Origin: Zobellia russellii
GTDB lineage: Bacteria; Bacteroidota; Bacteroidia; Flavobacteriales; Flavobacteriaceae
Length of the DNA: 64,000 nucleotides
Assembly (NCBI RefSeq): GCF_018728565.1
Contig: NZ_JACSOI010000003.1
Location: 186,001-250,000, forward strand
Direction of reading: 5' to 3'
The notes beneath the pieces are model-generated. The model was not told where the DNA came from. It did no database searches and worked only from the letters and a program-made list of their open reading frames with translations. The position numbers and the translations under genes were made by a program. Of this stretch, positions 17,499-26,785 are shown piece after piece. The first letter of the stretch is position 1, and each line of letters starts with the position of its first letter.

Positions 17499-17530
17499 GG
17501 GAGGATGGTAATCCCGTCCTCCCTTTTTTA
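17499..17530 (+). terminator. terminator or attenuator before the TPR gene
   Basis: GGGAGGA (17499-17505) pairs with TCCTCCC (17517-17523), followed by seven T. It lies between the DUF4331 pair and the TPR lipoprotein, so the latter may be expressed at a lower or separate level. Confidence 0.65.
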
Positions 17531-17563
17531 AAACAATAATTTCCGAACCTTAAAAACTTGAAG

Positions 17564-18847
17564 ATGAAATACATTACCCTTTCCCTATGCATTGTGTTGC
17601 TTTTTCTTTCCTCATGTAAAACCGAGGGAGAAGACCTGTTGACACATAAGGAAGATTATAATAAATATTTGACCTCTCAACCGGCCAACACAACTTCAAA
17701 GTATTTTGAACTTTGGAATTCAAAGATAAAACCGGATAGCTCGCAACTTATGAGCTTTGGTATAGTAGGAGGGGAGTACAATCGGTATTTTCAAAATACT
17801 GGAGACATACAATACTTAAAAAAGGCCGAGCAGGTTCTGAAAAAAGCGGTAGATATAGCCGCTATAGGAAAGGCCGATTATTATAGGGCTTTGGCCAGAA
17901 ATTATGTATCGCAACACCGTTTTAGAGAGGCTGCACAACTTGCAGATTCAGCACGAACGGTAAACAGTGGAGTAGACCAAACTTTAGGACTTTTGTTTGA
18001 TGTGAATATGGAACTGGGTAACTACAGTAAAGCTAGAAGTTACTTAGATAGTTTAAAGAACATGAACGATTTTGGATATCTCATTCGATTGGCAAAATGG
18101 AATGATTACAAAGGCGACTTGGATACTACCATACGGTTTATGGAAAAGGCAAAACAAAAGGTCAATGATTCAAAAAATAAAGAGTTAAGGCTATGGGCTT
18201 ACACCAATTTGGCAGACTATTACGGTCATGCCGGAAGAATTGAAGACTCATACAAGCACTACTTAAAAGCATTGGAGTTAGATTCTGGCAATGCATATGC
18301 CAAGAAGGGAATAGCATGGATCGTGTTCTCGCACGAAAAAAAAGCAGAGGAAGCCATGCGTATTCTTGATTCTGTTACAAAAACTTACAAAGCGCCGGAT
18401 TATTATTTGTTGAAGGCCGAGATTGCAGATTTTATGGGAGATGATTTAAAAAGTCTCTCCAATTTTGATGCATATTTTGAAATGGTGAAAAACCCGGCAT
18501 ACGGAGATATGTACAATGCCTATAACGTTTCACTTTATTTAGATCGTACGGATCAGTTTGATAAAGCATTGCAGCTCTCAAGAGAGGAAGTGGGTAATAG
18601 ACCTACTCCGGAAGCCTATAGTTTGTTAGCGTACAGTCATTTCAAAAAGGGAGATAAAGAGAAAGCCTTGGAAATTGTTCAAGAATATATTGAGGGCAAA
18701 ACTTTTGAACCCGGTATACTACTTTATGCGGCTGAAATTTATAAGGCGACCGGACAGGTAGAAAAGGCCGAAGAAATAAAAGCAGAATTGGTTGGTGCGG
18801 TTTATGAATTAGGACCTTCGTCAGAAAAAAGTATTATGAATTTGTAA
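17564..18847 (+). CDS. TPR-repeat lipoprotein
   Basis: Lipoprotein of 427 residues, lipobox FLSSC with Cys18. The ATG at 17564 is used; a TTG two codons earlier is not needed. Most of the chain is tandem tetratricopeptide repeats, with recognisable units such as LADYYGHAGRIEDSYKHYLKA and ALEIVQEYIEG. TPRs mediate protein-protein contacts. As it follows the DUF4331 pair, it may help assemble them at the outer membrane; that is inference. A terminator hairpin lies about 80 bp downstream. Confidence 0.8.
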   Translation: MKYITLSLCIVLLFLSSCKTEGEDLLTHKEDYNKYLTSQPANTTSKYFELWNSKIKPDSSQLMSFGIVGGEYNRYFQNTGDIQYLKKAEQVLKKAVDIAAIGKADYYRALARNYVSQHRFREAAQLADSARTVNSGVDQTLGLLFDVNMELGNYSKARSYLDSLKNMNDFGYLIRLAKWNDYKGDLDTTIRFMEKAKQKVNDSKNKELRLWAYTNLADYYGHAGRIEDSYKHYLKALELDSGNAYAKKGIAWIVFSHEKKAEEAMRILDSVTKTYKAPDYYLLKAEIADFMGDDLKSLSNFDAYFEMVKNPAYGDMYNAYNVSLYLDRTDQFDKALQLSREEVGNRPTPEAYSLLAYSHFKKGDKEKALEIVQEYIEGKTFEPGILLYAAEIYKATGQVEKAEEIKAELVGAVYELGPSSEKSIMNL

Positions 18848-18924
18848 TAGATAAAGGGCTTGTTGAAGTTTCACTTCACAACTACTTGATTTTACATAGG
18901 TTTTTAGATTAGAGTTGTTGTTCC

Positions 18925-18957
18925 AGGTGTCAAAATATTAGTTTTGGCACCTTTTTT
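18925..18957 (+). terminator. terminator of the DUF4331-TPR operon
   Basis: AGGTGTCAAAA (18925-18935) pairs with TTTTGGCACCT (18942-18952) with one wobble, followed by a T-run. Confidence 0.8.
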
Positions 18958-19122
18958 AGTAAAAAAACAAATTAATTATGTTTTTTTTAACTTTAGTGTA
19001 GGAAATTTCAAAACTAATTATTATGTTTACCTTCCAAATTACACATATGCTATTCTATGGTATTGTATTGTACCTTGAATAAGAACGATTTAACCTAAAT
19101 AGTCCCCAAAATTAGTAGTGTT
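18958..19122. other. AT-rich intergenic region
   Basis: AT-rich DNA after the terminator. It holds short ATG frames only (an 18-codon frame near 19023); no RNA gene or clear promoter box was recognised. Confidence 0.5.
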
Positions 19123-19230
19123 ATGGAATACATTCTTTTCTTCGCTTGGCTTTCATTTATGTCTATTTTATTGTACCGCATCGTAATAGCTCGACGAGCC
19201 CTTAGAAAATCCCTTAAAACTGAAAAATAG
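19123..19230 (+). CDS. possible 35-residue membrane microprotein
   Basis: A small open frame in the gap between the TPR operon and the exporter gene. It encodes a single hydrophobic segment (YILFFAWLSFMSILLY) followed by a strongly basic tail (RIVIARRALRKSLKTEK), the layout of a one-pass membrane microprotein. There is no clear ribosome-binding site or promoter box, and conservation cannot be judged here, so it may be chance. Confidence 0.3.
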   Translation: MEYILFFAWLSFMSILLYRIVIARRALRKSLKTEK

Positions 19231-19354
19231 CCGTTATCCTTCTCTGCGATAATACAGAATTGATGGGAGAGTTACATTTTGTTGGAACTCACAACATAAG
19301 TTGATACTGTACGCGTATTTTCTGTTTAAGCTTTGTTTTTGCTCATTTCCGTCC

Positions 19355-21598
19355 TTATTTCAACCAAGATCTAATTAGAACGGGCAATAGCAGCAAATCC
19401 AGCACCAGTGCGGTTAATAGGGTTACACTTACCAATAAACCAATAGTAACGCTTGGGGCATGCGCTGAGAATAGTAAGATTAAAAAGCCAAAGAACAGGG
19501 TAAGCGTAGTTATTATTAACGCTCTACCGGTTTCTGAAAAAGTTATGTTTAGGGCTTCTTCTTTATTCAACCCTCTATCTCTACATAACTTGTACCTTCC
19601 TAAAAAGTGAATGGTGTCATCTACGGCAATTCCAAAAACAATAGCAAAAACAACGGAAATTGTAGATTCCAAGGGAATACCGAAATATCCTAACAAAGCC
19701 CCTGCAAACAAAAGGGGAACTAGGTTGGGCAGTAATGAAATTAGTAGCAGTTTGTAGTTTCTGAAAAGAAGGGTCATAATAAGAGCTACAATCAGTAAAC
19801 CTGCTAAAAGCCCGGTTATGAGGCTATCTTGAATGTAATAAGAGTTTTTGTCCAAGAGCACCCCACTTCCCGTAAGTTTAAATTTTACTTTGGAGGAGTC
19901 CGTTTGACTTGCGATAAAATTGTCGAATCTTTTATATAGTAGATTTAGAGTATCTGTACCAACATCTAGCACTCTCGCTTTTATTCTGGCTTTGGTCTCG
20001 TTTCCGTTAACATATTTATTGTACTGTTTACGAGCCATTTTTTCGATGTCTCTTTTATAGATATCAAAAGTCTTATGGTCTTGGGGCAGTGTAAAATATT
20101 CCGTTTTATTTAAGTTGTGGGCTTTGTTCAGGGCTTTGTAGAATGTTGTAACGGATTGTATGTTTTTTATAGGTGCCTCTTGCGTCAGTTGTTGCTCTGC
20201 CATCTCAATTTGTTGGATTACATCAAAATCGGATATTTTGCTGCTACCTTGGGTCATGATAGCCACTTCTAATGGCCTAAAACCGGAATAGTGGTCCTGA
20301 AAGAATTGAAAATCTGTGGCAATAGGGCTATTGGTCGGTAAGCTTTCTTTAATTTGATAGTTGGTATCTATTTTGGTAACTCCAAATGCACAGACTAGTG
20401 TAAATATAAAACTTCCGTAAAGTATAGGTCGGTGTCTTTTCTTGGTGAAATCATTCACCTTGCCCAGTAGCCCAGGCCATAGGTTAGATGTTGTCTCCTT
20501 AGGTAATAATAGCTCTTTTTTTGGTAGTAATATAAGAGCACTAGTTAGAAAAATTACTGTAACAAAAGCTGTTAAGACTCCCAAAGCAGCATTTATACCA
20601 AAATCACTAATACTACTGGATTTTGACGTTAGTAATGATGCGAACCCTATTGCGGTAGTGGCAGAGGTTAAAAGCGTTGAGGTACCTACTTCTTTTAGTG
20701 CGGATAGTAATGCGTTCTCTTTGGAAAGCCCTGCCTTAAGTTTGTTTAGATAATCATCTACAATATGGATTACATCAGAAGTGCCCACTATGAGCATTAA
20801 AATAGGGTAGAAAGCAGCCATTGCATTAAGCTCCTTTCCTAATACGGACAATAGCCCCATAAAGAGCAAGAGCGCTATGGTTATGGAAAACAAGGCTATG
20901 AAAACAATGATGACTTTGCGGTAAATCAACAGTAAAACAATGAATATCAAGAGAATGGAGGCGATACTTGTTTTTATCACCTCTTGTTTTTGCATGGCCA
21001 CCAACGCCTCATAAAAATAGGCGCGGCCCAAAAGGTGGTGGTCGGGTAACTCATATTTAGCCAACAGTGCTCTAACTTCGGTCAAAAGAACAATGCTTTG
21101 CTCGTAGTCAAGTTTGTTCTCCGTTTCCAACGCTAGTACCAAAGACGTGGCATTTTCATCTATTAGCGCATCAACATATAGGTTGTCTTCCCATATTTTT
21201 TCTAGATCGGTTTTATATTGGGAAGGGTCATCTAAATGGATAATGGGTAATTTGGTATAACCAAATGAGGTTTTTAAAGGATAAAAAAGAGTTGTAAGAG
21301 ATTGGGATTCGGTTACGTACGGAAGCTTTCGGGTTTCTTTTGATAGTTTATGAAAACGTTCTAAAAACTCTTCTTCAAAAACACCGGAATTATTTTCTAC
21401 GGCAACTAGTAGAAAATTATCATCGGTACCAAATTCATCAATAAATTCATTATAAAAAAATAGGTCTGGGTCTCCTTGTGGAAAAAACTGACTAAAATCA
21501 AAAGAGAACTTTAAATCATTCAGAGACATTGCCGCTAAAACACTCAAAATACCAAAGGCAAGAAGCACGGTTTTCTTTAAAGCAAGTAATTTATGCAT
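19355..21598 (-). CDS. RND superfamily exporter (MMPL/COG1033 type)
   Basis: Inner-membrane transporter of 747 residues built as two halves, each with one membrane helix, a periplasmic loop and five more helices. The first helix is near residues 10-28. Sterol-sensing-like helices occupy about 205-355 and 590-745, with the acidic signatures GTSDVIHIVDDYL and GIAVDDTIHFLGRY that serve proton coupling in the family. Relatives export lipids or hopanoids. It is divergent from an outer-membrane barrel gene 95 bp away, a pairing that hints at envelope lipid traffic. Confidence 0.87.
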   Translation of the reverse strand: MHKLLALKKTVLLAFGILSVLAAMSLNDLKFSFDFSQFFPQGDPDLFFYNEFIDEFGTDDNFLLVAVENNSGVFEEEFLERFHKLSKETRKLPYVTESQSLTTLFYPLKTSFGYTKLPIIHLDDPSQYKTDLEKIWEDNLYVDALIDENATSLVLALETENKLDYEQSIVLLTEVRALLAKYELPDHHLLGRAYFYEALVAMQKQEVIKTSIASILLIFIVLLLIYRKVIIVFIALFSITIALLLFMGLLSVLGKELNAMAAFYPILMLIVGTSDVIHIVDDYLNKLKAGLSKENALLSALKEVGTSTLLTSATTAIGFASLLTSKSSSISDFGINAALGVLTAFVTVIFLTSALILLPKKELLLPKETTSNLWPGLLGKVNDFTKKRHRPILYGSFIFTLVCAFGVTKIDTNYQIKESLPTNSPIATDFQFFQDHYSGFRPLEVAIMTQGSSKISDFDVIQQIEMAEQQLTQEAPIKNIQSVTTFYKALNKAHNLNKTEYFTLPQDHKTFDIYKRDIEKMARKQYNKYVNGNETKARIKARVLDVGTDTLNLLYKRFDNFIASQTDSSKVKFKLTGSGVLLDKNSYYIQDSLITGLLAGLLIVALIMTLLFRNYKLLLISLLPNLVPLLFAGALLGYFGIPLESTISVVFAIVFGIAVDDTIHFLGRYKLCRDRGLNKEEALNITFSETGRALIITTLTLFFGFLILLFSAHAPSVTIGLLVSVTLLTALVLDLLLLPVLIRSWLK

Positions 21599-21693
21599 AT
21601 GGAATATCTGCTGAACAATTATAGCGCTAAATTACCCATTCAAAGACGATAATCAATTACTTTACTAAAACATAAGGTATCTTAAAACAAAGA

Positions 21694-22794
21694 ATGACCA
21701 ACATACAAAGAATATTACCCGCCTTGTTACTTTGCTTAAGCGTTAATTTTGTAATCTCTCAAAAGCAGCAACAAAGTAGTCAAGACTCCATTGTCAAGAA
21801 TTTAAAAATTTCTGCTTTTCCCGTAGCATTTTATACACCGGAAACCGCTTTTGGGTTTGGAGGAATAGGTATTGCCAATTTTTGGCTCAGAAACGAACAG
21901 AGAGAAACGAGGCCTTCATCCATACAGTTGGGGTTAAGCTATACTACCAAGAGTCAATTTTTACTATATATGCCTTTTGAGTTTTATAAGGATAATGAAA
22001 AATGGCGGTTTTTGGGTGAATTGGGTTTTTATAAGTACTTCTATAATTTTTATGGAGTTGGAATTGATAGTATGGAGGAGGACGAAGAAGTCTACGAGGT
22101 TACTTTTCCTAGGGCTCGCTTGGCTTTGATGCGTGAGGTACTGCCCAGTTTTTCTATAGGATTGGGTTATGAGTTTGATAACTTTAGTAGTTTAAAAATT
22201 AAAGAGGATGGAATTTTAGAAGCCTCGGATGTTCCAGGAAAGAAAGACGGTACAATATCAAACATTGGTATACAGGCGTTTTACGATACACGGGATAACA
22301 TCTTTTTCCCAACCAAAGGATTCTATATTCAGGGAAGCGTTTATACTTCTAGTAAAATTTTGGGTTCTAGCTTTAAGTATTCTAAATTTCAATTGGATAA
22401 TCGCTTTTATCAGAAGGTGGGAAAAAAACAGGTAGTTGCTGCCAATGTTTTTTTAGGGGGAAGTAGTAAGAGTACTCCTTTTTACGATTTGTTTTATTTG
22501 GGATCTCCGCGTACCCGAGGTATCAATAACAGAAGATTTCAGGATAATTCGGAATTGAGTATGGCTTTGGAATATAGATTTCCAATTGCCGGAAGATTTG
22601 GTGGAGCGGTCTTTGGTTCTACTGGAACGGTAGCGCCCTCGTTTGACAATCTATTTTCATCTGCTTATAAAAATGCGGCAGGAGTTGGGCTCCGGTACAT
22701 TATCAATAAGAGAGATGGTGTGCGTATACGCGCAGATTATGGTATGTCTAGCGAAGGAGGTAATTTCTATTTTACGATAAAAGAGGCATTCTAG
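21694..22794 (+). CDS. BamA/D15-type outer-membrane barrel protein
   Basis: Exported protein of 366 residues with a signal peptide (PALLLCLSVNFVIS). The rest is amphipathic beta strands. Surface-antigen (Omp85/D15) features include GIQAFYDTRDNIFFPTKGFY, the later GSPRTRGINNRRFQD and a C-terminal aromatic (FTIKEAF) fitting outer-membrane insertion. It lacks obvious POTRA repeats, so it is a short patatin/D15-like member. Substrate unknown. Divergent from the RND exporter and convergent with the DUF547 gene. Confidence 0.8.
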   Translation: MTNIQRILPALLLCLSVNFVISQKQQQSSQDSIVKNLKISAFPVAFYTPETAFGFGGIGIANFWLRNEQRETRPSSIQLGLSYTTKSQFLLYMPFEFYKDNEKWRFLGELGFYKYFYNFYGVGIDSMEEDEEVYEVTFPRARLALMREVLPSFSIGLGYEFDNFSSLKIKEDGILEASDVPGKKDGTISNIGIQAFYDTRDNIFFPTKGFYIQGSVYTSSKILGSSFKYSKFQLDNRFYQKVGKKQVVAANVFLGGSSKSTPFYDLFYLGSPRTRGINNRRFQDNSELSMALEYRFPIAGRFGGAVFGSTGTVAPSFDNLFSSAYKNAAGVGLRYIINKRDGVRIRADYGMSSEGGNFYFTIKEAF

Positions 22795-22803
22795 AAACGG
22801 GGT

Positions 22804-23592
22804 TTAAAGGTTGGTCCAATTATCTAAATCCAAGGTCCAATCATAATCTTTATACTTTAAATCAATGTTTTTTGTAGTTGGAATAACATTAAATTCTTTT
22901 AAAATATCCTTCACCCCACTTTTACAACCAAAATCTCCTCTAAACCAACTGAATAGGGAGGTCACAGCGACTTCTCCGGTTTTTTGGTTATAAGTAGATG
23001 TCTTTGTTAAATGTGCGGCGGTACTTTGGTTGAGCTGTTCGTTTAGCTTGTCCGGATTGTATATCGCAACTGGCGGACAGTCTTTTGCTCCACAATTTAG
23101 TGCAAAATGAACTCTGTAGTCCCTTTGGTCTACCCTTAGTTTCCGTTCAAATTTATTCGGGAACCATTTACGTATAAGGCCCAGTCCCAAGTTCCACTGC
23201 GATTTTCTAATAATACCGTGCTCTATTTTCTCAAAAGAAACCAGCCGGCCCGCTATGGGTATTTGTTCTGAACTGAAAAAAGTTCTTCGGTCCTCATATT
23301 TTTCCGGGTAGTTGGATAGAATAACTTGAATATAGGCATTGTAAATATTGACCCAAAAGGCTATTTTTTTTTCATCTGTATTTAATCCTTCTTCCAGATT
23401 TTCTAAAGTGGCATTGTAAAGTTGGGCTTGTATGTCATTAGTTTCCTGGTTATTACGTACCCTAGTTAAAAAAGTTTCCGAGAGTATATTCAGGTCTAAA
23501 ATTTTGCTATTGTCCGTTTGCCCGTAAATGGGGGCAATGAGCAAAATAAAGAATAATAAAATAACAGGACTTTTATATCGGATACCGTTCAT
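22804..23592 (-). CDS. DUF547 domain exported protein
   Basis: Exported protein of 262 residues with a signal peptide (VILLFFILLIAPIYG). The DUF547 domain is marked by KIAFWVNIYNAYI, the VHFALNCGAKDCPPVA block and the final WFRGDFG region. Its conserved Cys and His residues suggest a thiol-type enzyme fold, but no activity is established. The next gene upstream, in the opposite direction, is a TIGR04283-like glycosyltransferase. Confidence 0.88.
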   Translation of the reverse strand: MNGIRYKSPVILLFFILLIAPIYGQTDNSKILDLNILSETFLTRVRNNQETNDIQAQLYNATLENLEEGLNTDEKKIAFWVNIYNAYIQVILSNYPEKYEDRRTFFSSEQIPIAGRLVSFEKIEHGIIRKSQWNLGLGLIRKWFPNKFERKLRVDQRDYRVHFALNCGAKDCPPVAIYNPDKLNEQLNQSTAAHLTKTSTYNQKTGEVAVTSLFSWFRGDFGCKSGVKDILKEFNVIPTTKNIDLKYKDYDWTLDLDNWTNL

Positions 23593-23756
23593 GGGTTCTT
23601 GTTTAGAATTGTACTATTGTTACCTACGTAATATTGGAAACAAAGGTTTGGTTACTAATTATAGCGAAACCTTTCTTTTAAAGTTACGTAGATATGGTTT
23701 GTAAGAGCAATTTTATTGATTAACAAATTAGCTCTTGAAAAAACTTATACAACGCT

Positions 23757-24467
23757 ATGATATCCATTGTTATACCTGCTCACAACGAAAGGCAAAATTT
23801 GTCACATCTACTACCTTCACTTGAATTAAATTCTAACGGAATTGTTTTTGAGGTTATTGTGGTGCTTTCTTGTGATAGCATGGATGGCTCGGAGAACTTG
23901 GAGGTCTCTTCACATATTTCATTTGTTAGATGCAAAGACAGGGGTAGGGCAGTACAAATGAATATAGGTGCTGCGTTGGCAAAGGGGACCATTTTGGCGT
24001 TTTTGCATGCAGATGTAAAACCCCCCAAAACATTTTTGTGTGATATAGAAAATGCATTGAGAGGAAAATATGAGGCTGGGTTTTTCTCGTACCAGTTTGA
24101 TAAAAAGAGTTTTTTGTTGAATATAAACGCTTCATTTACCGGTAAGGATGGCATCTTTACGGGTGGAGGAGATCAATGCCTTTTTATAGAACGCTCTACT
24201 TTTGATCTGCTCGGCAAATTTAATGAGCGGCAGATTTTGATGGAGGATTTTGAATTTTTTAAACGAATGAAAAAAAATCATATTCCGTACACCATCGTAA
24301 ACAGTGATTTAATTGTTTCTGCTAGAAAATATGAAAGTAACTCCTACCTGCGCGTAAACCTAACAAATCTATTACTTGTAATTCTCTTTAAAATGGGGCT
24401 TCCTTCCCATAGGCTAAAATTTGTCCACAATGCACTTCTTAATAGGGACTATCAACATAAGACATGA
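23757..24467 (+). CDS. family 2 glycosyltransferase, TIGR04283-like
   Basis: A 236-residue GT-A glycosyltransferase. Visible are the start MISIVIPAHNE, KDRGRAVQMNIGAA, the LHADVKPPK nucleotide/metal motif (DxD equivalent HAD), the GGGDQCLFI acceptor loop and LMEDFEFFKRM. This pattern fits the family labelled arsenosugar-biosynthesis glycosyltransferase TIGR04283. However, no arsenite methyltransferase or radical SAM partner is present in this window, so an arsenosugar role is unproven. A terminator follows. Confidence 0.78.
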   Translation: MISIVIPAHNERQNLSHLLPSLELNSNGIVFEVIVVLSCDSMDGSENLEVSSHISFVRCKDRGRAVQMNIGAALAKGTILAFLHADVKPPKTFLCDIENALRGKYEAGFFSYQFDKKSFLLNINASFTGKDGIFTGGGDQCLFIERSTFDLLGKFNERQILMEDFEFFKRMKKNHIPYTIVNSDLIVSARKYESNSYLRVNLTNLLLVILFKMGLPSHRLKFVHNALLNRDYQHKT

Positions 24468-24502
24468 TAATTATTTGCGTGTATAGCACAATCCTATAAA
24501 TA

Positions 24503-24536
24503 AAAAGAGCCTTGCCGTTAATGACAAGGCTCTTTT
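24503..24536. terminator. bidirectional terminator
   Basis: AAAAGAGCCTTG (24503-24514) pairs perfectly with CAAGGCTCTTTT (24525-24536). It separates the convergent glycosyltransferase and anti-sigma genes. Confidence 0.85.
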
Positions 24537-24555
24537 AGCTCAGAGTTATAATCTA

Positions 24556-25359
24556 TTATGAAGAAGCTACTGCTCCTAATGTATAGAGCTGCTCTAAATT
24601 AGGTGATTCACTACCGCCTGCTGGCTCAAGTGTAATACCAAAGGCTTCGGTCTGGTTTGGATTGTCCAAAGTAAAAATCTTGTTTTCGTCTTCGGTAAAA
24701 TCCTCTAGAAGTCCCATGCTGGTAGGTGTTAATGGTTCTAGTTTTAGAGACCATACTTGGTACACCATACCGTCCGGAGGTTCCGGTAAACCTTGGGCAT
24801 CTATATACACTTTGTCTTCCTTCTGGTTCCAATACGCCTTGGCATAGGAAGTAGGAGAAACTTCTTGACCGCCCAAAGGTGTAAGGATAATATCTTTATC
24901 CCTAAGTTTAGTTAACAACTCATTGGTGCTGGCCAATGATCCCCGTGCCTCAAAAATTTGCTGCTCCAGGATTTGGTTCTGTTGTTCAACAATATTAATA
25001 TCTGATTTAAGTTGTGTATTTTCATTGTAGAACCACGCCACACCAACACCCAATAAAATGGCAGCGGCCCAACCTGTATAACTGCTCCAATTGGATTTTT
25101 CCTTAGGAAACTGAACTACTTTGGTGTCTTTTCTTTCACCAATACGTACCTTAACATCATCAAAACCTTTTCTTTTGGCCAATTTTGGAGCAACGGTTTT
25201 GGTCAACTCCAAAATAGATGCTTCTATAGCCAATATCTCTTCTCGTATTTCAGTATGCTCACGTGCATATTGAAACACCTCAATATTTTGTTCTTCCGTG
25301 AGCGCTCCCGCCACGTAGAGTTCCAAAATTCCCGATGCTATATATTTGTCTACTTCCAT
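24556..25359 (-). CDS. RskA-type anti-sigma factor
   Basis: Membrane anti-sigma factor of 267 residues. A cytoplasmic N-terminal zone (YIASGILELYVAGALTEEQ) should bind the sigma factor. One membrane helix lies near residues 92-110 (GWAAAILLGVGVAWFY). A coiled-coil stretch follows, then the RskA C-terminal domain (QGLPEPPDGMVYQVWSLKLE and the final FGITLEPAGGS). Its start overlaps the sigma gene stop by 10 bp, giving translational coupling. It releases the sigma factor on an envelope signal that is not known. Confidence 0.9.
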   Translation of the reverse strand: MEVDKYIASGILELYVAGALTEEQNIEVFQYAREHTEIREEILAIEASILELTKTVAPKLAKRKGFDDVKVRIGERKDTKVVQFPKEKSNWSSYTGWAAAILLGVGVAWFYNENTQLKSDINIVEQQNQILEQQIFEARGSLASTNELLTKLRDKDIILTPLGGQEVSPTSYAKAYWNQKEDKVYIDAQGLPEPPDGMVYQVWSLKLEPLTPTSMGLLEDFTEDENKIFTLDNPNQTEAFGITLEPAGGSESPNLEQLYTLGAVASS

Positions 25360-25898
25360 TCTAATGTAACATTTTTCCGTAATTGGGAAATACAGCTTCT
25401 ATTTCGTGTTTTTACGGTGCCTAAGGGAATGTCCAGCTCTTTTGATGCTTCTGTTTGGGTGTAACCCTTAAAATAAAGCATTTCAATAATCTCCAGACAT
25501 TTTTCCTTAAGGTTCAAAACCAATTTTTTAAGCGCGGAAGTGTCTATCTCTTCTTTGTTTTCTTCAGGACTATCCGCTCTGTTCAAAATACCTACGAAGT
25601 AATCTGCCGATAGGTTTTTTTTCTGGTCTTTATAGGATTTTGAACGCACTTTATCGATGGCAGCATTTCGGGCAATATTCAAAATCCATGTAAAAAAACG
25701 TCCTTTTGAAGCATTGTAGCTGTCCGAATTGTTCCAAACCTTGGCAAAAACATCCTGACAGATTTCCTCTGATAAGCCCCTGTCCTTTACAATAGTGTAT
25801 ATTACGCCACATATATTTTCCCAATACATTTCGTAAAGCTTTTCAAAAGCTAGAATATCTTTTTTTTGGAAGCGAACGACCAAAGTGTCTAAATCCAT
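25350..25898 (-). CDS. ECF sigma-70 factor (SigK-like)
   Basis: Extracytoplasmic-function sigma factor of 182 residues. Region 2 has EKLYEMYWENICGVIY, SEEICQDVFAKVWN and FFTWILNIARNAAIDKVR. Region 4 ends with KGYTQTEASKELDIPLGTVK, the recognition helix. A basic tail closes it. It pairs with the overlapping RskA-type anti-sigma gene. Targets cannot be told; a 7/8 match to the -7 box (TATCTTTA on the minus strand, 25917-25924) lies 18 nt before its ATG. Confidence 0.92.
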   Translation of the reverse strand: MDLDTLVVRFQKKDILAFEKLYEMYWENICGVIYTIVKDRGLSEEICQDVFAKVWNNSDSYNASKGRFFTWILNIARNAAIDKVRSKSYKDQKKNLSADYFVGILNRADSPEENKEEIDTSALKKLVLNLKEKCLEIIEMLYFKGYTQTEASKELDIPLGTVKTRNRSCISQLRKNVTLEWK

Positions 25899-25926
25899 AA
25901 TTTATAGTAAATGAGTTAAAGATAGA

Positions 25927-25952
25927 AAAAACCGCTGGTAACAGCGGTTTTT
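25927..25952 (-). terminator. terminator after sodC
   Basis: AAAAACCGCTG (25927-25937) pairs perfectly with CAGCGGTTTTT (25942-25952) around a GTAA loop. On the minus strand it follows the sodC stop by 23 bp. Confidence 0.85.
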
Positions 25953-25975
25953 GGTGTTAAAGTCTACTAATACGA

Positions 25976-26587
25976 TTATTTGGTAATGCCAGCACAACCA
26001 ATTCTAGAACCTGCATCTCCACTGGGTTGAGAAGTAAAATCGTCTTGACCTTTATGTACAATTACCGAACGCCCTATGATATTTTTAGTTTCATCATCAC
26101 AACCTATACACCACTTATTGGTAGAGAACTCTACGGTAGCATTACCGTCTGCATCGGCTGTAAAATTACCTATGTCACCTTTATGGAATCCTTTGTCCGC
26201 GCCCCATTTTCCATGTGGTTCGTCAGTAGGGTTCCAATGACCACCAGCAGATTTACCGTCATCGGATGAACAATCTGCGTTTTCATGTAAATGTATGGCG
26301 TGCGAACCTTTTTCCAAACCGGAAAATTTAGCTGTCATTTCAACTTCATCGCCATTTTGAACAAAGGTAATTTCTCCATTCATGTTACTATTGCTTTTAG
26401 AAGTCATTATGACGGTTAGTGTATTGTTCATGTCCTCTGCTTCCATCTCAGATGCACTATTCTCCATTGGCTCAGCACCTTTGTTCATGCCATCTGTAGA
26501 TGTGTCTGCTGCATTCTTTTTGGTCTCTTTGCAATTAATCATAGTCAATGCAAGCATTGCTATAACCCCTAGTTTTATATTTTTCAT
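25976..26587 (-). CDS. sodC: Cu/Zn superoxide dismutase family lipoprotein
   Basis: Lipoprotein of 203 residues (lipobox cysteine at residue 19, MINC) with a Ser/Asn/Glu-rich linker. The SodC domain holds the copper and zinc ligands in HAIHLHENADC, GGHWNP and FHKGDIGN, and the late copper histidine in SVIVHKGQDD. The closing GDAGSRIGCAGI matches the disulfide/active-site arginine signature, with Ala for the usual Val-like position. It removes superoxide in the periplasm or at the outer membrane. It has its own terminator. Confidence 0.92.
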   Translation of the reverse strand: MKNIKLGVIAMLALTMINCKETKKNAADTSTDGMNKGAEPMENSASEMEAEDMNNTLTVIMTSKSNSNMNGEITFVQNGDEVEMTAKFSGLEKGSHAIHLHENADCSSDDGKSAGGHWNPTDEPHGKWGADKGFHKGDIGNFTADADGNATVEFSTNKWCIGCDDETKNIIGRSVIVHKGQDDFTSQPSGDAGSRIGCAGITK

Positions 26588-26700
26588 TGTCTCTATGTTT
26601 TGTGATTAAGTTGAAATGTAATAAGAAATTAGGGTGCTTTCAACCTTCGTAATCGTATGCGGCACGATTCTTTTTTATTGCGTTAAAAAATAGAGGGTAT

Positions 26701-26738
26701 AAAAAATCCCCTTACCAAATAAGTACTGGTAAGAGGAT
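26701..26738 (-). terminator. terminator after the YceI gene
   Basis: Arms 26706-26717 and 26727-26738 pair over 12 bp with one mismatch, followed by a T-run on the minus strand. Confidence 0.7.
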
Positions 26739-26785
26739 AATTTTATGAGATACTAAAGGAAACTCAGGTACTTCCTTTTTATTTC

